From positions 15,223,403 to 15,287,402 of the forward strand of contig OY747702.1 of the NCBI GenBank assembly GCA_963556495.2: a stretch of 64,000 nt of DNA, given 5' to 3'. The notes below the pieces were generated by a model, which worked only from the letters and a program-made list of their open reading frames with translations, had not been told where the DNA came from and did no database searches. The stretch is from Valencia hispanica. Its lineage: Eukaryota > Chordata > Actinopteri > Cyprinodontiformes > Valenciidae. The translations under genes and the position numbers were made by a program. Each line of letters begins with the position of its first letter. Position 1 is the first letter of the stretch. This document shows, piece after piece, positions 11,089 to 23,110 of the stretch.

Positions 11089-14084
11089 GTGTCTTGCCCA
11101 CGGCCAAAATTAAATGGATTAAAAGTTAAGCCAACAAAAGCAAATTATGGAAATCTCATAACGATAAATTCGACTTTGACTGAACAGAAAAATAAATCTA
11201 TTAAATGTGGTTTATTAAACATAAGATCTCTCTCCTCAAAGACTTTGTTAGTAAATGACTTGATTTGTGATAATCACATGAATTAGCTTTGTCTCACAGA
11301 AACCTGGTTGCAGCAGGAGGATTATGTCAGTATAAATGAGTCAACTCATTCCAGTCATTTAAATTTTCACATTCCTAGAAATACTGGGCAAGGAGGAGGA
11401 GTTGCAACCATTTTTCATTCTGATTTACTAATTAGTCCCAGACCAATTGATAGCTACAGTTCTTTTGAACATCTAACCCTTAATTTTCCTCATCCAAGTT
11501 GCAAAACATTAAGATCATTTTTTTCGTGGTTTTGTATCGTCCACCAGGCCCTTGCTCTCAATTCTTGGATCAGATCTCACATTTTTTATCTGATTTAGTA
11601 TTAAATACTGATAGGGACATTATAGTGGGGGACTTCAATATTCATGTGGATACTGAAAGTGATAGCCTAAATGCAGCCTTTAGTGCTATTTTAGACTCAA
11701 TTGGCTTTACTCAAAAAGTAGAGGGATCGACCCACTCGGGCAAACACACTTTGGACCTTGTACTAACGTACGGTATTGAGTGTGAGGAAATAACAGTCCA
11801 CCCACATAACCCGATCCTGTCTGACCACTTCTTAATAACTTTTGAATTTACTTTAACTGACCATCTTAAATCTGAAAGAAAATGTCATTATAGTAGAACT
11901 TTATCAGACAATGCTGTAACAATTTTTAAAGAATCTGTTCCATTCTTACTTTCTTCAGTGTCTCAGAGTAACACAGTGGATGGCAGCAATTCTATCTCTA
12001 ACCCTTCAGAAATTGATGGTCTGGTTCACAGCGTTACGTCCTCATTGGGTTTGGCATTAGATAGTGTAGCCCCCTTTAAAAAGAAAGTGGCTAGCCATAG
12101 TAGGCTGACTCCTTGGTTTAATGCAGAGTTGCATACTTTAAAGCAGAATACTAGGAAGTTGGAGAGAAAATGGCGCTCTACACATCTAGAGGATTCCTAT
12201 TTAACCTGGAATAACAGTCTACTGCTGTATAAAAAGACCCTTCGACAAGCTAGAACAGCACATTTTCCATCATTAATAGAGGCGAAAAAAAACAATCCTA
12301 GGTTTCTTTTTAGTACAGTTGCCAAACTTACACAGAGTCATAGCTCTGTTGAGCAAACTATTCCCCCAGCTCTTAGCAGTGATGATTTTATGGGATTCTT
12401 CATAAATAAAATTAATTCTATTAAAAATAAATCATTGGCATCCTCCCAAACATGATTACTTCTTCCTCAGTAAATGAGGCAGCATCAGAAAGAACTGTAG
12501 AATCTCATTTGTGCTTAGGCTGTTTAGATTCAGTCGAGCTTTCAGAATTATCAAAAATATTAGCCTCATCTAAACCTTCAACTTGTATGTTGGACCCAAT
12601 TCCAACCAAATTATTTAAAGAAGTGTTCCATTTGGTTCCTGGCCCCATTTTGGATATGATGAATCTATCCTTAGTAAACGGATACGTACCACGATAATTT
12701 AAAATAGGTGTAATTAAACCTTTACTCAAGAAACCTTCCCTTGATCAAGATAACTTAGTGAATTACAGACCTATATCTAACCTTCCTTTGTTATCCAAAA
12801 TCCTTGAGAAAATTGTTGCTTATCAAGTCTGTGATCATCTAAACAGTAACAAGCTGTTTGAAGATTTTCAGTCGGGCTTTAGAGCTCATCATAGCACTGA
12901 AACAGCACTGGTGAAGGTTACTGATGATATTCTCATGGCCTCAGATAATGGACTGGTGTCTGTTCTGGTTTTGTTAGATCTCAGTGCTGCTTTTGACACA
13001 GTCGATCACAATATTCTCTTAGAAAGGCTTGAACATGTTGCAGGGACCAAAGGAACAGCACTAGGCTGGTTTAAAATCATATTTGTCTGACAGATTCCAG
13101 TTTGTTAATCTAAATGATAAATCTTCTTCACTCTCAAGGGTTACTTTCGGAGTTCCACAGGGTTCTGTGCTTGGACCAATTCTTTTCACCATATATATGC
13201 TTCCAATTGGTAGAATCATTAGACAGCATGGGATAAATTTCCACAGCTATGCCGATGATACACAACTATATTTATCCATAAATCCTGATGAACCCAGTCA
13301 GTTAGGTAGATTACAGGCATGTCTGGAATACATAAAAACATGGATGAATCTAAACTTTTTGCTTTTAAATTCTGACAAGACAGAAGTTGCTGTCTTTGGA
13401 CCAGAAGTTCTAAAAAAGATACTGATTAGTCAATCACTTCATCTGGATGGCATTAAATTGGCCCCCAGTAATAACGTAAAGAACCTCGGCGTAATTTTTG
13501 ACCAAGACTTGACATTTAAATCCCATATTAAACAGGTTTCTAGGATTTCCTTCTTTCACCTCCGGAATATTGCTGAAATGAGAAACATCCTGTCCAGGAG
13601 TGATGCTGAGAAACTAGTCCATGCATTTGTTACCTCAAGGCTGGACTACTGTAATCCTTTACTATCAGGTAGTCCACAAAATGCCATTAAAAGCCTTCAG
13701 TTGATCCAAAATGCAGCAGCAAGAGTTCTGATTAATACTAAAAAGAGAGATCACATTTCTCCTGCTTTAGCTTCCCTTCATTGGCTCCCTTTCCAGAATA
13801 GAATTTAAGACCCTTCTTCTTACACACAACACCTTAATAATCAAGCTACATCATACATTAGAGATTTAATTGTTCCATATGTTCCTAACAGAGCACTTTG
13901 CTCTCAGACTGCAGGTTTACTTGTAGTTCCTAGGATCTCTAAAAGTAGAATGGGAGGCAGATCTTTTAGTTATCAGGCTCCTCTCCTGTGGAACCAGCTC
14001 CCAGCTTTAGTCCGTGAGGCAGACACACTGTTTACTTTAAAGACCAGGCTTAAAACTTTCCTTTTTGATAAAGCTTATAGTTAG
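11089..14084 (+). pseudogene. LINE ORF2: AP endonuclease plus reverse transcriptase, broken
   Basis: About 1,000 codons once, the normal size for L2 ORF2. Endonuclease landmarks in order: LNIRSL, LTETWL, GGGVA, YRPPG, VGDFNIHVD (about 11620) and ILSDHFLI (about 11815). Reverse-transcriptase landmarks: NYRPISNLPLLSKILEK (12760), FQSGFRAHHSTETAL (12869), [14 protein letters not shown] (12969), VTFGVPQGSVLGP (13141), [10 protein letters not shown] (13243, catalytic YADD) and NLGVIFDQDL (13482). The C-terminal part to RLKTFLFDKAY ends with TAG at 14082. Breaks: a stop at 11284, a frameshift near 11500, a frameshift near 12452, a stop at 12695, an extra A near 13075, and a frameshift near 13797. 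The start is uncertain: there is no in-frame ATG upstream of the endonuclease, only GTG at 11089. Confidence 0.9.
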
Positions 14085-14735
14085 AATGGCTTAGGTCATC
14101 CTGAGCTATCTCTGTAGTTATGCTGCTATAGGCTTAGACTGCTGGAGGACAGACTTACCAATTTTCTTCACTCTGCTACTTCCTTTTCTCCTACTACTCT
14201 CCAGTTGTATTACAGTACATTCTGTTATTTCGACTGTTAACTTTGTTTTCTCTCAGTGTTTTTCTCTCCATAGAAGATATACCTGGTCTGGTGTCCTCTC
14301 AGTATCTGAACATCCACTGTGTCCTATTATCAACTTTTTACTTTCTGTAACATAGAGAGTACTCTTATATCAGATCTTCTGTTCCTTCTGTGTCTCTGCT
14401 CTGTCTTCTCAATCCCCCAGACGGTCGTGGTAGATGGCCGCTCCTACTGAGCCTGGTTCTGTTGGAGGTTTCTTCCTGTTAAAGGGGAGTTTTTCCTCTC
14501 CACCGTCGCTACATGCTTGCTCAGTATGAGGGATTGCTGAAGGATTGCTGTGGTTGGAAAGTCTGCCCAACCTCACGCCAATGACTGACGCAATCTGCTG
14601 GGATTCCTTAAATAGGACACTTTTTAACTGATTGGAATGTTTGTATACATGTATTGATATAACTTCTTAAGTGCCTTGAGATGACATCTGTTGTGAATTG
14701 GCGCTATATAAATAAACTGAATTGAAATTGAATTG
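14085..14735 (+). repeat. L2-like LINE 3' UTR and tail
   Basis: This follows the ORF2 stop. It includes GGAGGTTTCTTCCTGTTAAA and GGGGAGTTTTTCCTCTCCAC, very common in fish L2 3' UTRs, and ends with GCGCTATATAAATAAACTGA and a short TTGAA-rich tail. Most of the second half matches 54127-54494 on the opposite strand. Confidence 0.85.
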
Positions 14736-16684
14736 GATCTTTTGACTATTTTCTGTAGATTAGGTCATAATGTGTTACTTTTTGAGATCTGTAGCCTACT
14801 TCACGTTGTCAGATGTGTTCTATCAAAGGGATTTTTTTTCTTCAATCAAAGCCTGGTTGCATCTGGTAAAACTGTAAAAGAAAAAGGTGTTCATCACACA
14901 TACCTCCTGAAACAACTTCCTTCTTTATTAGAGGTATTTCTTCACCAGGGTCTGGTTGATTGTGAATTTAAAAAAAATATTTGTTCATATAAATCATTTA
15001 AGTTTGACAAAAGAAAAAGCAAAAAATGCTCTGCCAGTAGGTAGCAATATGTTGATTTTACCAACATTACAATACATAGAAAACAGATCCTGGGCATGGA
15101 TAAAGTTGTGCAGGACAAAACATACCTCATTTTCCCCCTGATATGGTTTACGATTTCTATTCTGTGATAACTTTTTAACCTTTTGTTTGAGATATTGAGA
15201 TGAAAGAGGCATGGGAAGGTAAGATAGACACTATAAAACCCACAACTGTCTTTTTAGTTTTAGTCTTCTCCACCGACAGCTATAATGGGCATATATTTAA
15301 GCAAACACCTGCCTTTCTTTTTTTTTTTTTTTACTGTAGCTGTCATATGACATTCACTAAAGTCCCTTTTAATATCATGCAACACATGATCAAAGTCTGG
15401 AGGCTGTTCTGTGCAACATTTCTAAGCTAATTGTCAGAATTATCATTGTCTATGGAGCTTTTTGTCTGCATACTTCTTAGTGGTAAATCCAGTGACTACC
15501 TCTTATTTTCCCTCCTTTTATACACTATTTCTGCCCAAACCCATAAAAAAAAAGTCTCATCCATATTTCAGAAGCATTTCAAAGCTAAATGTGTGTTAGC
15601 AAGGTAGCATTCAGGCTAAATTTAACTGCTGAGCATTTTTGTGCTGGAGTACGTTATTGTGTGTGTGAAAGAAATACAGTTTGAGATCGAAAGCAAAGAG
15701 AAAGGCAGAGGTATTGAGACAATTTACTGTGGTGTGGAGTGTTTGTAAAATCAATAGGATATTTTCTGATCTAATAATTGCTCCACGCAGCTGTTTCGCC
15801 TCTTCCACACTCATATGCAGTACAATATGTAGGACACCGGATGCATTTCGAAGTACTTTGCTTTTACCTTTAGACTTCTGTCTTGTTACTTTTAACCTTT
15901 TCATTATTTTATAATTTACCTGGTCCCTCAGTGCCTGACCTTACAATTTTGCTTTTATTTTAGTTAGAAGTGATGTGGGTCAAGTGACGTACTGCACCTT
16001 TTCTGATATGTATTTGCCTATACAGTACTATACTGTATATAGAATAGAATAATTCGTTATTGTCCCACAAAGTGGAAATTTGGCACAGCTTAAAAACTGG
16101 TAATAATATAAAATATAGAATTAAAATATAAAGAATTAATTAGTTTTAAACAGCAACTTTCTCTTTGACTGTCAATTAAAAAAAACAACTGATTAGGAGC
16201 TAATTTCACCCACATAGGCAATGGTTTGCAGTCAGAAATGGACGGGGATGATGCATGCTGAGACTTGCACCTACTGTACAGTTCTGTACTTTGCTGCACT
16301 GTAACATTTGATTGGGATGCCCATTGGATTCCCTTATTAAACACCAGGTAAAGTCATTTCCCTGTTGGTTCTTTTTTTTCTCTGTTTAGATTGAAACGCT
16401 CAGTCACCAGCTCCAAGCACACGTTAAGATGTGGCTGTATCATTAAACTTTTAGGATTCATAAATGTTTCAGTGTCCAGCATAGTAAGATTGTAGAGTCT
16501 TACGGAAAAGTGACCAGAGTGCTCATTCAGACATGAAGCTGATTTGTTCAGTTGTCAGATTGATGAGGACTTTTGTCTTGACCAAAGACACAAAGACTAA
16601 CCTGTAAACGGCAAAGAAACTTCTGTTGGTGGTACAGATTTGTCTTTTATTTGATGGTCAAACAAATGCAACTATATCAGTCAT
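14736..16684. other. Unassigned DNA, no gene supported
   Basis: Several short open frames up to about 100 codons on both strands, none with recognisable motifs. A poly-T run sits near 15319-15332. No clear transposon termini. Confidence 0.45.
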
Positions 16685-17390
16685 AACTAACTCTCTCTTG
16701 TGACACGGTGTGGAAACAATCGTCTCACCTTGAATGTGAACAAAACAAAGGAGATGATTGTAGATTCCAGAAGAAACAGGGATAAGTCAAAAACTGTTTC
16801 CATCATGGAGAAGAAGTGGAGATGGTTGAGGAGAATAAATACCTCGGAGTTCACCTTGACAACAGACTGGACTGGAGAATGAACAGTGAAACCGTCTACA
16901 AGAAGGGACAGAGCAGACTGTACTTCTTGAGGAAGCTTAGGTCCTTCAAGGTTTACAGCAGGATGCTGGAGATCTTCTACAAGTCTGTTGTGGAGAGTGT
17001 GTAATCTCTTCAGCCGTCATCTGTTGGGGTAGCAGCCTCAGAGCCAGGGATTTAAAAAGGCTAAACAACCTGATTAAGAAGGCTGGTTCTGTTCTGGGGA
17101 CAACTGTGGAACATCTGGAGATGATAATGCAAAGAAGGATTCTTCAAAAAATCAAAAATATTATGGACAACCCTGAGCATCCTCTTCATGAGACTGTCAT
17201 ACAACAACAGAGTGTCTTCAGTCGGAGGCTTCTTCAGTTTCACTGCAATACAGACCGCTACAGGAAATCCTTCCTGCCCACAGCCATCATCATCTACAAC
17301 AACTCCTTAAAGAATTAATTATATGAGCTACAACAGCACTTATTTTCCCTCTGGGATCAATAAAGTATTTTTGAACTGAACTGAATTGAG
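16685..17390 (+). pseudogene. 5'-truncated LINE, reverse transcriptase C-terminus and 3' tail
   Basis: Fragments in three frames read LTLNVNKTKEMIVDSRRN, NKYLGVHLDNRLDW, KGQSRLYFLRKLRSF, YKSVVESV, and further down RRILQKIKNIMDNPEHPLH and YRKSFLPTAIIIYN. This is the thumb and C-terminal region that follows the palm in many fish non-LTR retrotransposons. A frameshift near 16830 and a stop at 17002 break it. The 3' end runs into TTTCCCTCTGGGATCAATAA, AGTATTTTTGAACTGAACTG, a typical LINE tail. Endonuclease and catalytic YADD are missing. The exact clade (CR1/L2/Rex-like) is not certain. Confidence 0.75.
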
Positions 17391-17519
17391 TATGGGCTAT
17401 GCGGGTCACCTACTGGTACCCGTCCGGTTTCAGAACTCTGATTTTACACAAATTTTACTGTAACAAGTTGTTCAGAAACTTGCACCGTTTTATGTTTCCG
17501 AAACCAATCTATTTCAAAT

Positions 17520-17846
17520 TCAAAATAAATTTGCACATAAAAGAGCTCCAACGCATAGTTTCACCTGGCAGATAAAGTCACATCAGAGCAGGCTCACATC
17601 TGTCACTGAAACGTTGTGATGACTGAAGACCTCAGTTTCGCAAAACAACCATTAACAATTGTTAGGGTTTTTTGCCTTCTCGTGGTTGTATGTTTTTGTA
17701 CTAATAGTGCACAGAGAGGCATTTATAAATAATGTATTGATAGCAATGTTAGATATTGCTAAACACAAAAGAAGTTAGACCGAAAATTATTACACTGGGG
17801 ATGGGGGGTTTGAGGGGGGGCAAGCAGAAATTGTTTGGAACCACTG
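17520..17846. mobile_element. hAT element 3'-end fragment
   Basis: The segment CACCTGGCAGATAAAGT..ACATCA, then CAGGCTCACA, then CTCAGTTT.GCAAAACAACC is shared with 56573-56680 in the complete hAT element at 55374-56903. Both end in a GGAACCACTG terminal repeat, here at 17837-17846. The left end is missing, so no target duplication can be tested. Confidence 0.6.
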
Positions 17847-18581
17847 CCTTATAACATTATATATCATTATAAGTATGGATTACCACAGTGCATGTCTGAT
17901 AAGGGACATTAAAAGCAACACAAAAGATGACATTTCCAAGATTACATTTTCATTTACTTATAAAAAATGGCCAGGGGTTATAGACTGAGTTTTTCTCCCT
18001 GCTAACTTTAGAACAGTGGTGAAGTATCTGTAAATTGTTACTCATCGGTTGATTTCTAGTATACAGGCATTTGTGTTGACCTTATCACACTTACGCTTTA
18101 TTGTTGCTCGTTACAGTTCCCTTTGTGAAGGAAGGCATGCTCCACCGTGAGTTAAGTTCTATGTATGGGTGAGAAACACGCCTTAAAAGGCGAAAGATCA
18201 GTGTGAGACGTGATGCAGAGTAACTTGTGCAATTATGCAGAGAGTGGAACAAAGATGCAGCTCCAGCATGCCTCACTTACTGCTCTCTTAGAGCTCTACC
18301 TCACAGCAGATTGTTGCAATTATAACCCCATTTACAATTATTTTCCCATTTTAAAAAAAGAACCTAACAATGATTAATAATGAATACATTTTGTTACATT
18401 ATTACTGATTAAAAATACACACTTTTTTAACATAAATCTACACAACAAAGACCAACTAATAACAACAGTCCTCTGCAATTTTAAGCGTGATTAAGGACGT
18501 CATTCAGCATTCATTTGAGTTGATTGTGTTCTGAAGTATGAATTTTGTCTTGTTTCTTTTGCTTCTAAGTTGTCGGAAAAT
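17847..18581. other. Unassigned DNA, no gene supported
   Basis: Flanking sequence between the hAT fragment and the Tc1-like element. No recognisable coding motif. Confidence 0.45.
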
Positions 18582-18583
18582 TA

Positions 18584-18797
18584 CAGTGGCTTGCAAAAGT
18601 ATTCGGCCCCCTTGAACTTTTCCACATTTTGTCCCATTACAGCCACAAACATGAATCAATTTTATTGGAATTCCACGTGAAAGACCAAAACAAAGGGGTG
18701 TACACGTGAGAAGTGGAACGAAAATCATACATGATTCCAAAATTGTTTTACAAATAAATAACTGAAAAGGTGGGTGTGCGTAATTATTCAGCCCCCT
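18584..18797. repeat. Left terminal inverted repeat of the Tc1-like element
   Basis: About 214 bp, pairing with 19975-20188. It starts at CAGTGGCTTGCAAAAG and ends at ATTATTCAGCCCCCT, just downstream of the transposase stop. Confidence 0.9.
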
Positions 18798-18800
18798 GAG

Positions 18801-19819
18801 TCAATACTTTGTAGAACCACCTTTTGCTGCAATTCCAGCTGCCAGTCTTTTAGGGTATGTCTCTACCAGCTTTAACATCTAGAGACTGAAATTCTTGCCC
18901 ATTCTTCTTTGCAAAACAGGTCCAGCTCAGTCAGATTAGATGGACAGTGTTTGTGAACAGCAGTTTTCAGATCTTGCCACAGATTTTCGATTGGATTTAG
19001 ATCTGGACTTTGACTGGGCCATTCTAACACATGGATATGTTTTGTTTTAAACCATTCCATTGTTGCCCTGGCTTTATGTTTAGGGTCGTTGTCCTGCTGG
19101 AAGGTGAACCTCCGCCCCAGTCTCAAGTCTTTTGCAGACTCCAAGAGGTTTTCTTCCTAGATTGCCCTGTATTTGGCTCCATCCATCTTCCCATCAACTC
19201 TGACCAGCTTCCCTGTCCCTGCTGAAGAGAAGCACCCCCAGAGGATGATGCTGCCACCACCATATTTGACAGTGGGGATGGTGTGTTCAGAGTGATGTCC
19301 AGTGTTAGTTCTCCGCCACACATAGCGTTTTGCATTTTGACCAAAAAGTTCCATTTTGGTCTCATCTGACCAGAGCACCTTCTTCCACATGTTTGCTGTG
19401 TCCCCCACATGGCTTGTGGCAAACTGCAAACGGGACTTCTTATGGTTTTCTTTTAACAATGGCTTTCTTCTTGCCACACTTCCATAAAGGCCAACTTTGT
19501 GCAGTGCACCACTAATAGTTGTCCTATGGACAGATTCCCCCACCTGAGCTGTAGATCTCTGCAGCTCGTCCAGAGTCACCATGGGCCTCTTGGCTGCATT
19601 TCTGATCAGCGCTCTCCTTGTTCGGCCTGTGAGTTTAGGTGGACGGCCTTGTCTTGGTAGGTTTACAGTTGTGCCATACTCCTTCCATTTCTGAATGATC
19701 ACTTGAACAGTGCTCCGTGGGATGTTCAAGGCTTGGGAAATCTTTTTGTAGCCTAAGCCTGCTTTAAATTTCTCAGTAACTTTATCCCTGACCTGTCTGG
19801 TGTGTTCTTTGGACTTCAT
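18801..19819 (-). pseudogene. Tc1-like DD34E transposase, two disabling lesions
   Basis: Minus-strand gene from ATG at 19817-19819 to the original stop at 18801-18803, about 340 codons, the normal Tc1 length. The N-terminus has paired helix-turn-helix DNA-binding domains (KISQALNIPRSTVQVIIQKW) and a GRPPKL hook typical of Tc1. The catalytic core shows WSDETK (first Asp), QQDNDPKH (second Asp) and [11 protein letters not shown] (Glu). The second Asp and the Glu are separated by 34 residues, hence DD34E, and GGGSIILWGCF is also present. Lesions: a TAG stop right after KYRAI (19157-19159), and a 1-base deletion after SVSRC that brings a stop at 18872. All three catalytic residues survive. A cut-and-paste transposase acts on its own inverted repeats at TA sites. 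Confidence 0.95.
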
Positions 19820-19974
19820 GGTGTTGTTGCTCCCAACATTCTCTTAGACAACCTCTGAGGCCGTCACAGGGCAGCTGTTTTTTTACTGACATTAGATTAC
19901 ACACAGCTGCACTCTATTTAGTCATTAGCACTCATCAGGCAATGTCTATGGGCAACTGACTGCACTCAGACCAA

Positions 19975-20188
19975 AGGGGGCTGAATAATTACGCACACCC
20001 CACTTTTCAGTTATTTATTTGTAAAAAATGTTTGGAATCATGTATGATTTTCGTTCCACTTCTCACATGTACACCACTTTGTATTGGTCTTTCACGTGGA
20101 ATTCCAATAAAATTGATTCATGTTTGTGGCTGTAATGTGACAAAATGTGAAAAAGTTCAAGGGGGCCGAATACTTTTGCAAGCCACTG
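19975..20188. repeat. Right terminal inverted repeat of the Tc1-like element
   Basis: Complement of 18584-18797 with few differences. It ends in TACTTTTGCAAGCCACTG, followed by the TA at 20189-20190. Confidence 0.9.
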
Positions 20189-20317
20189 TAGCTTTTTTGA
20201 CTTTTAACACTTATACTTTTACCCTGGTATTTGCCCAAATTCAAAAGAATCAACACACAGGGAGGGTGTATGAATGTTGATTTTATGCTAATGAGTCAGA
20301 TGCTTTTATTTTGGGTG

Positions 20318-23110
20318 CTTTCACACCTTTTAGTCCGCTGGACTCGGTAAGATTGGGGAGCAATTTTGCAACATTGTTGGAACTTTGAGCTTGTGTTCGT
20401 GTTCACATTGAACTTTTGACAAATGAACTAAACCTTTTACATGTTATATATCCCCCTTGCGTGTGGTGGCGCTGTAGCAAGAATTGCCGAAAGAAAGTCC
20501 AAGAAAAAGACAAACAGGAAACGGATTCATGATGTCATTCCATATTGGTCCAGCAGCAGACGCGGTGAAACTCGAAAATTAGCAGACTTAGCTCTGCATA
20601 CACATATAAATTGCGCTTGTCTTCTTGTTGTGGTGGTCGTACTATATTATATTTACATCGTTCATTGTCCAAATCTCGATGAAGCACTGAACTTCTTTCC
20701 GACTTCATGTTTGACTACGATTCATTGTTGGTGCTAATGCTAAAAAGTTACCACACATAAATTGTCCCTCCCACAGTGCAAAGCGCAGCGCGCTACGGAT
20801 GCATACATAGTAGGGCTGCACGATTAACCTTTATCGCATCGATATTGAGGTTTTAACTCCTGCGATAACCTAACCTCAGGAGGCTGAGGTTTTTTCCCCG
20901 CCCCTGACATTTGAGTGACAAGCCTATTCACCAATCAAAATGGTTGAGTCTGGCATTCCTGGCTTGCTGGCCAATCAGAAACGGTGATGGGAAACAAGCT
21001 TGTATGCAGAGCAGTGTTGCCAACTTGACGACTTTGTCACTATATTTAGCGACTTTTCTGACCCCCTGGCAAAGTTTTATTTTTTTCAAAAAGTGACTAG
21101 TGACAAATCTAGCGGCTTTTCCATGTGTTGCTAGAGACTTTTGGCGACTTGTTCAATGTGAAAGCAGAATGTATTTCTCACTGTTCTCAGCGGGTAGCAG
21201 GAGAGGAACCTGGCTGCAGATCTCTGCTGTCAGTCTCTCTCCGCTGCCGCGCTCAGGTTGACAACCGTCCCGTAAAAAACGGAATCGTCCTGTGTTCAGA
21301 GAAACTATTACGCGTTCCGTATTAAGGTGAGAAGGAACGCGATGTGTCCCGTACTTCAGCTAGAATGTAAAGACACAAAGCTGGAGTTATTCTGTCTTTA
21401 CGCTGCGAGGCTGCCTCGTCTTCTCTCATACTCTCCCCTCCCTCTCCTGTTGCTCCTCCAATCATGAAACTGATTGATCAATGATCAGCTGATCGGCTTT
21501 TCTGTCGCAGTCCTTCTGTCCTTCTGTTTGTTTATCGTGGACTTTTAGCAGATAGAGGAAACCAGCGGGTGTCGTGCTAAACAACAGCAGCACGTTTAAA
21601 CTTGATAAACTGTTGTTAGAATTGATTTAATATTACTTTCTGATGTTTGCTGAAGCCACAGCTGTAACAGCTGCTGGTCATGATATCGGTTTGGATATGT
21701 GGTGAGATGGAAACATGAAGATGAAACCCGGAGATGTTGTTACTGAATCATCAGAGCTGAAGAGCTGATGGAGAAACAGGTTTACCTTTTAGGTTACATG
21801 AATGAGTTGAAGGGAAGTTATAAATAGTTTCTGAGAGACAAATAACACCAGGATCGTTTTATGTAGCAGACAGCTGGTAACTGTACAGGTTTTGCCCGGG
21901 GGCCAGGTAGGGCATTAACAGGGAAAGGGGGGAATAAATACGTACTTTTCTTATCCTCATTTAAAATGTCTAGCTTTTAATAAATAATTATCTGAATCTT
22001 AAAACCAATTCGATGTAGTGGTCATAAATCCTTTATCGTATACACCAAATATTAAGTCTAATACAGTATATATCCTACTAAGCTATAGTACTTTTTCCTT
22101 CGGGAAGGTACCATCTGTGCAGTCTGCAGTTCTGTCAAAGAAAGATGTTGAATCTATTTAATTATTATAGAAAACTAATTAATTTCTGTGCATTTGTTTT
22201 ACACGTGCATTAAATTAAAGCCGATTAGGTCGATTAAGCATCATGAGGGTGGGGGGTGGTTCCTTATTCTTTTTTGCTGGGAGTTGGCAACCCTACTGTC
22301 AGGTTACTACATCTTATCTTGCAGAAGGCTGGATAAGGTCTTGTTTTTAATTGTTATTGTATTTTAAAATGTGTGCAATATAACAGTTTCATGTTTAGTA
22401 AATGTCAGTGGACTGCAGAAGATTTTGTTTTCTAATTGTAAATCTAAATCTAATAAGAGTTCATTTTCTATTTTTCAATGGCAAAGATTTGTCAATTTAA
22501 AAAAAAATTAAGCTACCTGTTTAAGTTAATTTCCATTATGTCTTATTATTCTTTGGTATTTAATAATCACGAAGCATTGAGCAATCTCATTACCTCAATC
22601 ACTATGTAGTTTATATTAGAGATTTTTCAGGTTCAACAGCAGACAAAAGACAGAAGAGGGCCCTGGCCACATAAATATTTTTTAGGTTATTGTATATTGT
22701 TCGCATGTGTTTCAAGTTGTACAAGACTGTGTTGTAAAAGTAACAATATATTTCATTCATAATTTTAGTTTTATGCACTTAAAAGTATCAAATGTAAAAA
22801 TCGAAAATTGGATTGCAATCGCAATATTTGTCAGAAAAAACGCAATTAGGTTTTTTGTCAAAATCGTGCACCCCTAATACATAGAACAAAAAGGGCTTTT
22901 ATCAGGAAGTTGAACCGAATCGAGGCTGGTTCGTATTCACACCTGAAGTGAACCCCACCAGAGTCCATTTGGCAGCAGACTGAGACCACCTCAAAATGTG
23001 GGTCTTGGTCCGGTTCATGAGTCTGGACCAAATCTCACTAGTCCGCATTCACACCAGCTCAAACGAACCGTACTAGCAAACAAACCGTACTCGAGTTTGT
23101 TGTAATCGAA
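20318..23110. repeat. Possible older repeat split by the hAT insertion
   Basis: Sequence left of the hAT element (GCTTTCACACCTTTTAGTCC near 20318) and right of it (CTAGTCCGCATTCACACC near 23038, with CGAACCGTACTAG) share the TTCACACC and AGTCCG motifs seen in a widespread fish non-autonomous repeat. No target duplication or exact ends could be defined. Confidence 0.35.
20811..22876. mobile_element. Non-autonomous hAT element, 2.07 kb, perfect 8-bp target duplication
   Basis: The 8-mer ATACATAG flanks both sides (20803-20810 and 22877-22884). The termini are TAGGGCTGCACGATT on the left and AATCGTGCACCCCTA on the right, inverted complements with one mismatch over 15. An 8-bp duplication with TAGGG..TGCA ends is the hAT hallmark. 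Subterminal parts contain TATCGCATCGATATTG and ATTGCAATCGCAATATTTG, typical of this fish family. No transposase frame survives inside. A second inner pair, GTTGCCAAC near 21017 and GTTGGCAACC near 22286, may mark another element nested within it. Confidence 0.9.

Larger units (their letters stand above)
9960..14735 (+). mobile_element. L2-like LINE, near full length
   Basis: A two-ORF non-LTR retrotransposon. Order: a 5' untranslated stretch (about 9960-10110), an esterase-domain ORF1, an ORF2 with AP-endonuclease and reverse transcriptase, a 3' UTR of about 650 bases, and a terminal GAATTGAAATTGAATTGGA tail. The GGCGCTATATAAATAAACTG sequence just before the tail is the usual 3' end of fish L2/Maui-type LINEs. 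The 5' boundary is an estimate. ORF1 is intact while ORF2 has several frameshifts and stops, so the copy is not autonomous. A truncated inverted copy of its 3' end lies at 54127-54494. Confidence 0.85.
18582..20190 (-). mobile_element. Complete Tc1-like element with TA target duplication
   Basis: The element runs from a TA at 18582-18583 to a TA at 20189-20190. The termini are CAGTGGCTTGCAAAAGTATT on the left and its inverted complement AATACTTTTGCAAGCCACTG on the right. The inverted repeats extend about 214 bp on each side, as in fish Tc1-like elements of the IR/DR type. It encodes one transposase on the minus strand that carries a single nonsense codon and a 1-base deletion. It is the youngest-looking Tc1-like copy in the window and the only one with both ends and a nearly complete gene. 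Confidence 0.95.
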
